NCBI GenBank assembly: GCA_023412765.1
Contig: JAEZBX010000046.1
Span: 1 to 41,777 of the forward strand
Length of the DNA: 41,777 nucleotides
Direction of reading: 5' to 3'
Source of the DNA: Bacteroidota bacterium
GTDB taxonomy: Bacteria > Bacteroidota > Bacteroidia > Cytophagales > Cyclobacteriaceae
Part shown: positions 8,803-15,597 of the stretch, one piece after another
Position numbering within the stretch: the stretch's first letter is position 1
Layout: each line of letters opens with the position of its first letter
Program-made: the position numbers and the translations under genes
The notes under the pieces: generated by a model
What the model was told of the DNA's origin: nothing
Database searches by the model: none
What the model saw: only the letters and a program-made list of their open reading frames with translations

Positions 8803-10332
8803 CTACTTTCTCCCTGAATTGCTCACGAAAGCAATGCTTTTGCTGTCTGGGGACCAGGAAGGAACGTTGATGGTTCCCTGGCCACCATACAGATAGGCAA
8901 TTACTTTCGGAGCTCCTCCAGCCGTTGGCATTAACTTTAGTGTAACACGTTTATAAGATGGATGACTGTTTACCGGAATTTCTGGTGGAAATGAAATGTA
9001 AACGATCCATTTTCCATCCGGTGAAATATGTGGAAACCAGTTGTTGTATTGATCGAACGTTAACTGTTCGTGGCCAGAACCATCAGGCTTCATTCGCCAG
9101 ATTTGCATAGTACCCGACTGGCTACCGTTGTAATAAATATATTTTCCATCGGGCGAATATTCGCAACCATCGACGTGTTCGCCGTTGCCAGTGTTGGTAA
9201 GCCTCACCTCCTTGGATTTACCATCAATGGCTTTTTTGTAGATGTCGTAGGTAGGATTGTCGCTGCGTGTAGCCACGTAGATGACCTCCTTATTGTTTGG
9301 CGACCATCCATGCAGATACGATGGTGTCTCTTCTGTTATAAGCCTTGGCTCACCACCTTCAATCGGAAGAACATAAACCGAGGACCCACCTCCAGGTAAT
9401 CCATCGCGGTGATGGCTGATGGCAATCATCTTCCCATTGAATGAAATCACGTGATCATTGTTAAGCCTGTTGGCAGGACCGGTATTCAGTTTTTGTACAT
9501 CGCCCCCCGCGACAGGTATAGTATAAAGCGATCCGTCCATATTGAACAAAAGCTTTTTACCATCAGGCATCCAGTTGGGAGCTTCAAACCGTCCGTCTTT
9601 TTCATAGATGACTTTCCTTTTTCCATCGAAGACGTTCATAGTCTCCAGGCGACAACCAAGCCAGCCCTCACGGCCCGGGTTGTAGGTGTCAGCTACCGGC
9701 CGGTCAAGGCGAACATTGTAGGCCCGGGCTTCTTCAACAACGTCCTTGTTGTGAGAAGAGATAAACAAGCCCACCAGAACAGAATCTTTGAAACTGGGCA
9801 TGGTATGAGAACCGATCATTTGCAACGGTTCGCCTGGATGTGCAGCACGCATAATAATTTCTTTGCCTTTGCGCTCCAGCTGTAGTATTGTGTAATTATT
9901 TTTCGGTGGAAAGATCTCGTCTTCGGGATCGCGCATGTATGCACCCCGCAGCTCACGCCACTGAAGAACTGTAAGGCCATCGCCATGAAGTGTAGCATTA
10001 ACACTTGCTGCCTTTTCATCATCAGATTCTCGCACCATCAAACCTATTTTGCGATGCGGATCAGTACCTTTACCTACAAACTCAAAGTCAGCCGTTATTA
10101 TAAAATCGCCACCAACCTTGTTGTAGACATAATTGAATTCGTCACGCTCAAACCATATGTTGTAACCGGCACCTTTTAGAGAGTATTGTTGAGTGGCTTC
10201 GTCAAAGATTGCGCCGCCAGCCTTCGCTGGGTTCCCGATGTCTTTGTTGAATTTAAATATCCCTACGCTTTTTTGCTGTGCATTCACTACGACCGTTAGA
10301 AAGAATAAAGTCAGTGTAAAGGTATACTTCAT
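8803..10332 (-). CDS. Secreted TolB-like beta-propeller protein with N-terminal sandwich domain
   Basis: A protein of about 509 residues. The signal peptide ends TVVVNAQQ. The N-terminal half (about 25-195) resembles a DUF1349/concanavalin-type sandwich (FEFVGKGTDPHRKIGLMVRE). The C-terminal half is a TolB/PD40 propeller with repeated blades: PNWMPDGKKLLFNMDGSLYT, LHGWSPNNKEVIYVATRSD, CEYSPDGKYIYYNGSQSGTM, FPHISPDGKWIVYISFP, PSWSPDSKSIAFVSNSG. I chose the ATG at 10332 because the four-residue longer version would begin with TTG and the signal peptide is complete without it. Such proteins are often annotated as TolB or TolR family, but there is no Tol-Pal system here. A periplasmic binding or scaffold role is an inference. 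A terminator follows at 8757-8729. Confidence 0.78.
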   Translation of the reverse strand: MKYTFTLTLFFLTVVVNAQQKSVGIFKFNKDIGNPAKAGGAIFDEATQQYSLKGAGYNIWFERDEFNYVYNKVGGDFIITADFEFVGKGTDPHRKIGLMVRESDDEKAASVNATLHGDGLTVLQWRELRGAYMRDPEDEIFPPKNNYTILQLERKGKEIIMRAAHPGEPLQMIGSHTMPSFKDSVLVGLFISSHNKDVVEEARAYNVRLDRPVADTYNPGREGWLGCRLETMNVFDGKRKVIYEKDGRFEAPNWMPDGKKLLFNMDGSLYTIPVAGGDVQKLNTGPANRLNNDHVISFNGKMIAISHHRDGLPGGGSSVYVLPIEGGEPRLITEETPSYLHGWSPNNKEVIYVATRSDNPTYDIYKKAIDGKSKEVRLTNTGNGEHVDGCEYSPDGKYIYYNGSQSGTMQIWRMKPDGSGHEQLTFDQYNNWFPHISPDGKWIVYISFPPEIPVNSHPSYKRVTLKLMPTAGGAPKVIAYLYGGQGTINVPSWSPDSKSIAFVSNSGRK

Positions 10333-10624
10333 AAAAAGCGTCAAGTTAATAAGTGTATCCGCGACATTTAATTCACCGATGGCGAAGCGCCGATATCATG
10401 GTTGGATGGGCTCCAGTATGCTAGGCTACCAATGGAAGCGCGGACGGTCCAAAAGTCAACAGATCCAAGTAAAAACAACAATGGTAAATCCAGCAATCAT
10501 GCAGGGTATTTCCTGTAAATTGATGCGCTCAGGACACTTTTAAGAACTTTTTTACACCAGATCACTCGACAGCACAGCGCTGTTGAAATGTTAATACTTA
10601 GATTACCATTCTAAATCCGATGGC

Positions 10625-11494
10625 ATGATAAACTTAAAATTAGTGGTGGCTTGCATAGCTCTAGGGTGTGGTAACGTCCAGGCAGCCATCGCCACCGATT
10701 CGCTAAACATCGAAGGTAACTTCAGATCATTTCACTTTCGTCAACCCGAATCTTTTAAACCTGGCGGTAGCCTTGTGTTTGTGTTGCACGGCTCGGGGGG
10801 CAGCGGTCTTGGCATGATGGAACAAACAGCCAGACTGGAGGAAAAATCTAAAAGTGAGCATGTGTTGCTTGTTTATCCAAATGGGTACAAAAGATACTGG
10901 AATGAATGTCGCAAGGCGGCCAGCTCCCTTGCCAATAAAGAAGACATTAATGAAGCCGCATTTTTCGATGCAATGATTAAATATTTTGTCGATAAGTATA
11001 AGATTGATCGAAACCGTGTATTTGCCGTCGGAACTTCCGGAGGTGGCCATATGTGCTACAAGCTGGCATTGACAATGCCAGGAAAGTTCGCAGCAGTAAC
11101 AGCACTAATTGCTAATCTTCCCGATGACGATAATATGGATTGTGCAGAAAACGCGGCACCTATTGCGATCATGATCGTAAATGGAACTGATGATCCAGTC
11201 AATCCGTATGGTGGCGGGATGATGAAGGGATCAAACTTTGTAATGGGTACAGTGAGGTCTACAGACCAGAGTTTTCAATACTGGGCAAAACTGGCGGGCT
11301 ATACTGGCAATCCAACAAGAGAAGCGGTTCCAAACAAGGATCCAAACGACGGAAAACAGATCGAACGTTACACCTATAAATCAAAGGGCAAACCGGAAAT
11401 TGTTCTATTGAAAGTAATTGGCGGCAAACACGACTATCCAAATGATATCGACGTTCATGTTGAGGCTTGGGAATTTTTTAAAAGGCAAATTTGA
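10625..11494 (+). CDS. Secreted PHB-depolymerase/LpqC-like esterase
   Basis: A 289-residue alpha/beta hydrolase with a signal peptide (cleavage near GNVQAAIA). The oxyanion-hole region VFVLHGSGGSGLGMME is followed by VLLVYPNG and a nucleophile elbow with Ser in VGTSGGGHMCYKLA (G-T-S-G-G). Asp in NGTDDPVNPYGG and His in GGKHDYPND complete a plausible catalytic triad. This is the layout of the poly(3-hydroxybutyrate) depolymerase/feruloyl esterase family 1 (LpqC-like); most members in this phylum act on acylated sugars or unknown esters rather than on PHB, so the substrate is open. It stands alone, divergent from the propeller gene. Its TGA stop (11492-11494) lies at the first units of heptamer array C. 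Confidence 0.82.
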   Translation: MINLKLVVACIALGCGNVQAAIATDSLNIEGNFRSFHFRQPESFKPGGSLVFVLHGSGGSGLGMMEQTARLEEKSKSEHVLLVYPNGYKRYWNECRKAASSLANKEDINEAAFFDAMIKYFVDKYKIDRNRVFAVGTSGGGHMCYKLALTMPGKFAAVTALIANLPDDDNMDCAENAAPIAIMIVNGTDDPVNPYGGGMMKGSNFVMGTVRSTDQSFQYWAKLAGYTGNPTREAVPNKDPNDGKQIERYTYKSKGKPEIVLLKVIGGKHDYPNDIDVHVEAWEFFKRQI

Positions 11495-11726
11495 AGTTCG
11501 GAATTGAAGAACTTGAGTGAAGAGTGATGAGTGCAGAATGCAGAAATTGGGGGCACCCACCATTCTAAACTCTGCACTCTGCATTCATCATTCAGATAGT
11601 TCGAAATCTAAGTTTAAAGTCCGAATTGCAGAACTCGAATGCAGAGTGATGAGTGAAGAATGCAGAATGCAGAACTTAGGGGCACCCACCATTCTAAACT
11701 CTGCACTCTGCATTCATCACTCAGAT
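11492..11726. repeat. Heptamer hairpin C, duplicated in tandem
   Basis: Two copies of a hairpin element lie head to tail. In copy 1 the left arm at 11522-11545 (GAGTGAT, GAGTGCA, GAATGCA units) faces a right arm at 11570-11593 with the reverse-complement pattern (CTCTGCA, CTCTGCA, TTCATCA). About 20 of 24 positions pair. A core beginning GGGCACCCACC, shared identically by both copies through the right arm, sits between the arms. The beginning GAATTG recurs after 122 bases but the core recurs after 129, because copy 2 has one additional GAATGCA unit. The stretch can be read as a 77-codon frame on the plus strand, but that is only the repeat in translation. Confidence 0.85.
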
Positions 11727-11794
11727 AGTTCAACTTCTGATGTAAGGTAACAATGGAATACGTTTAGATTTCTCAAAAACTTTAAAAGCAACGC

Positions 11795-11817
11795 TCCGTT
11801 AATTGAAACATAACGGA
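11795..11817. promoter_or_regulatory. Palindrome just upstream of the AraC gene
   Basis: TCCGTTA and TAACGGA form perfect 7-base arms separated by nine bases, ending six bases before the ATG at 11823. The position would suit an operator for autoregulation or a 5' hairpin that masks the start. AraC proteins usually bind direct rather than inverted repeats, so this is tentative. Confidence 0.35.
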
Positions 11818-11822
11818 AGTCC

Positions 11823-12617
11823 ATGCAGTATAAGCAAATCACACCGCCGGATCACCTTAAGCGTTGGGTACGATTTTTTTGGGTATTGGAAACATCCGAA
11901 GATGTATCGCAAATCCTGAATCCCTTAGCAGACGGATGCCCTGGAATAATTTTGCAACACGCATGCCACGGACAATTTCGTGATCATGTAAAACAGCCCG
12001 TTCCTGAAATTTTGTTATACGGACAGACGATCCAATGCTCACCACTCCATCTCATCGGACAATTCAAAACAGTTGGAGCCTGCCTCTATCCTTCGGCATT
12101 GAAATCCCTATTCCGGATTAATGCTAGTGAACTCACAAATTCGTGTGTGGATTTGACTTTGCTAATAGACCAATTGAAAGAACCCCTCGCAAATTCCACT
12201 ACTCTTAACGAGAAGATTGATATTTTGTCCGCGCGGCTATGGAATATTATAAAGAGCAGACAGCCGTCCACTGACACTACTACGGATCGGGCTATAAGAC
12301 GGATCGTGGAATCAAAAGGCAATGTGCAGCTGCGTTCATTGCAAAAAGAATTGCAGGTATCAGAACGCGGACTTCAGCGTAGGTTTGAGCATCACATCGG
12401 AATCTCTCCAAAGATGTTTTCGCGAATTTGCCAATTTCAAGCGTCGCTCACGCAATTGAGAAAAAGTGATTTCCAGAATCTCTCCGACGTTGCCTTTGAT
12501 AATGGCTATGCAGATCAATCACATTTCATCAGAACATTTAAGGAATTTGCTGGCTTTTCTCCCCTTCAATTTCAAAAAAGAAAAACAACGCTAACAACCA
12601 ATTTCACAGTTTCGTAG
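11823..12617 (+). CDS. AraC-family transcriptional regulator
   Basis: 264 residues. The N-terminal domain (about 1-140) opens MQYKQITPPDHLKRWVRFFW, typical of the DUF6597-type sensor domain seen in many AraC regulators of Bacteroidota. The C-terminal domain (about 160-255) has two HTH motifs: RSLQKELQVSERGLQRRFEH, then ISPKMFSRICQFQ and LSDVAFDNGYADQSHFIRTF, ending with FAGFSPLQFQKRK, the usual AraC signature. The effector is unknown. It lies 64 bases upstream of an NAD(P)-binding reductase in the same direction, and regulators of this type are often found beside such genes, so local control is a reasonable inference. A palindrome precedes the start codon. Confidence 0.9.
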   Translation: MQYKQITPPDHLKRWVRFFWVLETSEDVSQILNPLADGCPGIILQHACHGQFRDHVKQPVPEILLYGQTIQCSPLHLIGQFKTVGACLYPSALKSLFRINASELTNSCVDLTLLIDQLKEPLANSTTLNEKIDILSARLWNIIKSRQPSTDTTTDRAIRRIVESKGNVQLRSLQKELQVSERGLQRRFEHHIGISPKMFSRICQFQASLTQLRKSDFQNLSDVAFDNGYADQSHFIRTFKEFAGFSPLQFQKRKTTLTTNFTVS

Positions 12618-12654
12618 CGTCGGTTTTATTCTATTTTCAATTTGTCTGCTCATA

Positions 12655-12662
12655 TAGTTTTG
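12655..12662 (+). promoter_or_regulatory. Bacteroidota-type -7 box for the reductase gene
   Basis: TAGTTTTG matches the TAnnTTTG consensus of the Bacteroidota housekeeping sigma factor and ends 19 bases before the ATG at 12682. No clear TTTG -33 element is seen at the ideal distance, only T-rich sequence, so the call is moderate to weak. Confidence 0.4.
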
Positions 12663-12681
12663 AATCAAAAAAATCAGAACT

Positions 12682-13305
12682 ATGAAGATCCTTGTTTTTG
12701 GCGCAACTGGAAGTGTAGGCAAAATATTTGTACAGCAGGCACTTGACGAAAATCATAGTGTTTCCGCCTTCGTACGCAGGCCGATAGCAATTTCGATACG
12801 GCATCCCAGGCTTTCGATCATTCAAGGAGATGTACTGGATCAAGCGGCGGTGGCGCGCGCAACGCCCGGGCACGACGCCGTTGTCTGTACTCTCGGAGCA
12901 GGCAGTAAAGGAAACCTAAGAGCCCTCGGTACGAAGAATATTATTGGCGCTATGGAGAAGGCAGGTGTCGAAAGGTTCATCTGCCAATCTACACTTGGTG
13001 CCGGCGATAGTAGAGGTAATCTGAATTTCTTTTGGAAATATATCATGTTCGGGATGTTGTTACGAAAGGCGTATGCAGATCACGAATTGCAAGAGACGTA
13101 TGTAATGACAAGCAATCTTCGTTGGACCATCATCAGACCAGCGGCGTTCACAAATGGCCCTCGAACCGGAAGCTACGCACATGGATTTGGCGCAGATGCA
13201 GAGGGCTTAACACTCAAGATCTCACGCGCGGATGTTGCCGACTTTCTCCTAAAACAATTATCAGATCTTCGTTACCTTCATAAAACGCCAGGACAATCAT
13301 ATTAA
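12682..13305 (+). CDS. NAD(P)H-binding NmrA/SDR-like reductase
   Basis: 207 residues with a classical N-terminal Rossmann motif, MKILVFGATGSVGK (GxxGxxG). It continues with VRRPIAISIR after the second strand, where arginines suit NADP(H), then IIQGDVLD, DAVVCTLGAG, ERFICQSTLGAGDS and WTIIRPAAFTNGP. This pattern belongs to the short atypical SDR/NmrA group (NAD(P)H-binding, PF13460), whose members reduce quinones or small carbonyls or act as redox sensors. No catalytic YxxxK motif is evident, as usual in this subgroup. The gene is preceded by an AraC regulator and converges with the ManD-like gene with 49 bases between stops. The substrate is unknown. Confidence 0.85.
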   Translation: MKILVFGATGSVGKIFVQQALDENHSVSAFVRRPIAISIRHPRLSIIQGDVLDQAAVARATPGHDAVVCTLGAGSKGNLRALGTKNIIGAMEKAGVERFICQSTLGAGDSRGNLNFFWKYIMFGMLLRKAYADHELQETYVMTSNLRWTIIRPAAFTNGPRTGSYAHGFGADAEGLTLKISRADVADFLLKQLSDLRYLHKTPGQSY

Positions 13306-13354
13306 CTTTTCTGGCCTCACCATCACATAAGAAATCTTATCAAGGCTTCCCTCG

Positions 13355-14707
13355 CTAAGGCCGGATCAACGTTCCATCTTTCTTCCGTACCTGCCAATTG
13401 GATTTCGTTGTGATTGGATATTTGGCTGCGGCTTTCTCATTAATGTCCACACCTATGCCAGGCACTTCGTTAACCGACATGTATCCGTTCTTCATAGTTG
13501 GGCATCCAGAAAAAACCTCAAGCATTTTGTCGGAGAAAGAAACTGCCTCCTGTATTCCAAAATTCCAGACAGCAAGATCCATATGTGCATGGGCTGAATG
13601 ACCTACAGGTGAAACATCGCCAGGTCCGTGAAACGCAGTTCGAACATTAAACCATTCGCCAAGCCGTGCTATTTTCATCGCTGGAGTTATTCCTCCGATT
13701 TGCGAAACGTGAACACGAATGAAATCGAACCATTGATTTACCATCGGCAATTTGAATTCATTGATGTTATTGAACAGCTCACCCATAGCGATAGGTACAG
13801 ACGTAGTTGCGCGAAGCTGCTTGAACCATTCCATGTTTTCAGGAGAGAATGGATCCTCAATAAAAAATGGGTCGTATTCCTCCAGACTCTTTATCATGTT
13901 GATTGCATCCATAGGCTGCACGCGTTCATGAATATCGTGCAGTAGCTCTACTTCCTCGCCACAACGCTTGCGAACAACTTCAAACATTTTTGGAACAGAC
14001 TTAAGGTAGAGCTTTTCATTCATGTAATTATCGGAGGGCATCCCAAAGCCTGCCTGTTTGAAATCGGGTTGTGTTTCTGAACCTGCCGCGCCGACCGCCC
14101 CATATCCACCCTGTTGTATCCTAACATATTTAAAACCGTCCGCCATTATCTTTTGGGCATGGTCTGCAACAGCCTCGGGTGTATTGCCGCTTGCGTGAGT
14201 ATAACACGGTACAGCGAAACGTGACTTGCCTCCAAGCAATTGATATACTGGCATGTTAGCACGTTTGCCCTTGATATCCCAAAGAGCTTCATCAAGTCCG
14301 CTAAGCGCATTGTTCAAGACCGGCCCGTTTCGCCAATATGAACTTACGTAGGCAGCGTTCCACATGTCTTCGATATTGTCTACATCCCTGCCAACACAAA
14401 ATTCATTGAGGTAACTATCAATGGCGGTGACGACAGCAAAAGCTCGCTGTGTAAAGGTCGCGCAACCCAGCCCATATAGGCCCGGCTCAGTTGTTTCGAC
14501 CTTAACGACAATGAGGTTTGAACCCTGTGGAGCAGTTGCAATCGCCTTTACACTTTTTATTTTAACTGGAGGAAGTCCCTTTGCATAAGAGGGTGTAACA
14601 CGGTCTTCTGCACGCGCTTCAGTAGCGCCGAGCAATCCCAGCATACCGACTCCCATCATCTTTAAAGTATCTCTCCGACTTGATTGAAAATGTCTGTTTC
14701 CTTTCAT
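13355..14707 (-). CDS. D-mannonate dehydratase (ManD/RspA)-type enolase superfamily protein
   Basis: 450 residues. The N-terminus has a twin-arginine-like motif SRRDTLKMMGVGMLG and a hydrophobic stretch ending TEARAEDR, suggesting Tat export, unusual for ManD. The barrel holds the family residues at the expected spacing: Asp258 and His260 in LLHDIHER, Glu284 in FFIEDPFSPE, Glu310 in MGELFN, His360 in FHGPGDVSPVGH. The 26-residue steps between the three acidic metal ligands and the D-x-H motif match the mannonate/gluconate dehydratase subgroup. Family knowledge: these enzymes dehydrate D-mannonate or D-gluconate to 2-keto-3-deoxygluconate, with very variable efficiency. A periplasmic aldonate dehydratase is the best reading, but RspA-like members can be nearly inactive. 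It is alone on its strand between the reductase and DUF2911 genes. Confidence 0.85.
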   Translation of the reverse strand: MKGNRHFQSSRRDTLKMMGVGMLGLLGATEARAEDRVTPSYAKGLPPVKIKSVKAIATAPQGSNLIVVKVETTEPGLYGLGCATFTQRAFAVVTAIDSYLNEFCVGRDVDNIEDMWNAAYVSSYWRNGPVLNNALSGLDEALWDIKGKRANMPVYQLLGGKSRFAVPCYTHASGNTPEAVADHAQKIMADGFKYVRIQQGGYGAVGAAGSETQPDFKQAGFGMPSDNYMNEKLYLKSVPKMFEVVRKRCGEEVELLHDIHERVQPMDAINMIKSLEEYDPFFIEDPFSPENMEWFKQLRATTSVPIAMGELFNNINEFKLPMVNQWFDFIRVHVSQIGGITPAMKIARLGEWFNVRTAFHGPGDVSPVGHSAHAHMDLAVWNFGIQEAVSFSDKMLEVFSGCPTMKNGYMSVNEVPGIGVDINEKAAAKYPITTKSNWQVRKKDGTLIRP

Positions 14708-14942
14708 AGGTCTCTTGGTTTAGTTTAGCGAAAAGGCAAATGGTGCCTTAAATTTGTATGAAATTATCAGGAATCCTAGCGAACGCGGCACACCAAAAAT
14801 TAATTGAAGTGGAATTAGGATAAGCGGCGAGCAATGGAACTAACTACAGCGGAACCGCATGCTAAGAGTTAGTTGGGGCTCATCAAATCTCACCTGCAAT
14901 TGCACCAGATTTTGATTAAGTTACGAGACTAATAGAGCTTGC

Positions 14943-15485
14943 ATGAAGAAAGGAACACTAATTTTATTGGGTATTCTCGCTGCAGCAATATTGGCTGTGG
15001 TGGCTTACCAGCTTCTTAAGCCAAAGAGCCCAAAGGATGTTGTTAATTATAGCGGGAACGGGATTGAAGTGAAAGTAGAATATAGCCGTCCGTACAAAAA
15101 GGGCCGGGTAATATTTGGCGAAGTCAGCGATACGCCTTTGCTCTCATACGGCCAATACTGGCGGCTCGGCGCTAATGCATCAACAGATATTACTTTTAGT
15201 AAGAATGTAACGTTTGGAGGAAAACCAGTTGCCGCGGGAACCTACCGGATGTATGCAGTGCCAGGAGCCGACTCTTTTGAGATTTCTCTTAACAGCGAGC
15301 CGGGGATCTCTGCTGCACATAATGAGCCCGATTATTCAAAGGATGTAGTCAAAGTGAATATACCTGTTCAAAGCACCGGGGAAACAGAACAGCTTACGAT
15401 TTCATTTAATGATAGCGCTCAAGGGATCAACATGGATATCAAATGGGACAAAATCCTTTTGACAGTTCCCATTCTTCCGCAATAA
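14943..15485 (+). CDS. DUF2911 domain protein, membrane anchored
   Basis: 180 residues. An N-terminal hydrophobic helix (LILLGILAAAILAVVAYQLL) anchors the protein, followed by a beta-rich domain with the family's typical words: VKVEYSRPYKKGRVIFGE, YGQYWRLGANASTDITF, VAAGTYRMYAVPG, IKWDKILLTVPI. DUF2911 proteins are common in Bacteroidota, are exported or anchored, and have no established function. The related copies usually have a cleavable signal peptide; here the helix looks like an uncleaved anchor. The ABC permease gene follows after 112 bases on the same strand, so co-transcription is possible but not certain. Confidence 0.85.
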   Translation: MKKGTLILLGILAAAILAVVAYQLLKPKSPKDVVNYSGNGIEVKVEYSRPYKKGRVIFGEVSDTPLLSYGQYWRLGANASTDITFSKNVTFGGKPVAAGTYRMYAVPGADSFEISLNSEPGISAAHNEPDYSKDVVKVNIPVQSTGETEQLTISFNDSAQGINMDIKWDKILLTVPILPQ

Positions 15486-15597
15486 TTATTATTCCACGGT
15501 TAAGGCGTTGCCAATCCGACTGCAAATGTTGCTAAGCGTAGATCAGCCAAAAGCTGCTTAATCCAAAGCACACTGTTATATTAGTGGCCGAATATCA

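Noticed and set aside
9451..9885. 144-codon frame opposite the propeller gene, and many similar frames opposite other genes
   Set aside because: They are antisense shadows of well-supported genes with no domain pattern of their own.
10372..10518. 49-codon run between the propeller and esterase genes that reads like protein (SWLDGLQYARLPMEARTV)
   Set aside because: It has no start codon, is bounded by stops and matches no family I recognise. It could be a gene relic, but the evidence is too thin to list.
11517..11750. 77-codon plus-strand frame after the esterase gene
   Set aside because: It is the translation of the duplicated heptamer hairpin; the same peptide segment appears twice because the DNA repeat does.
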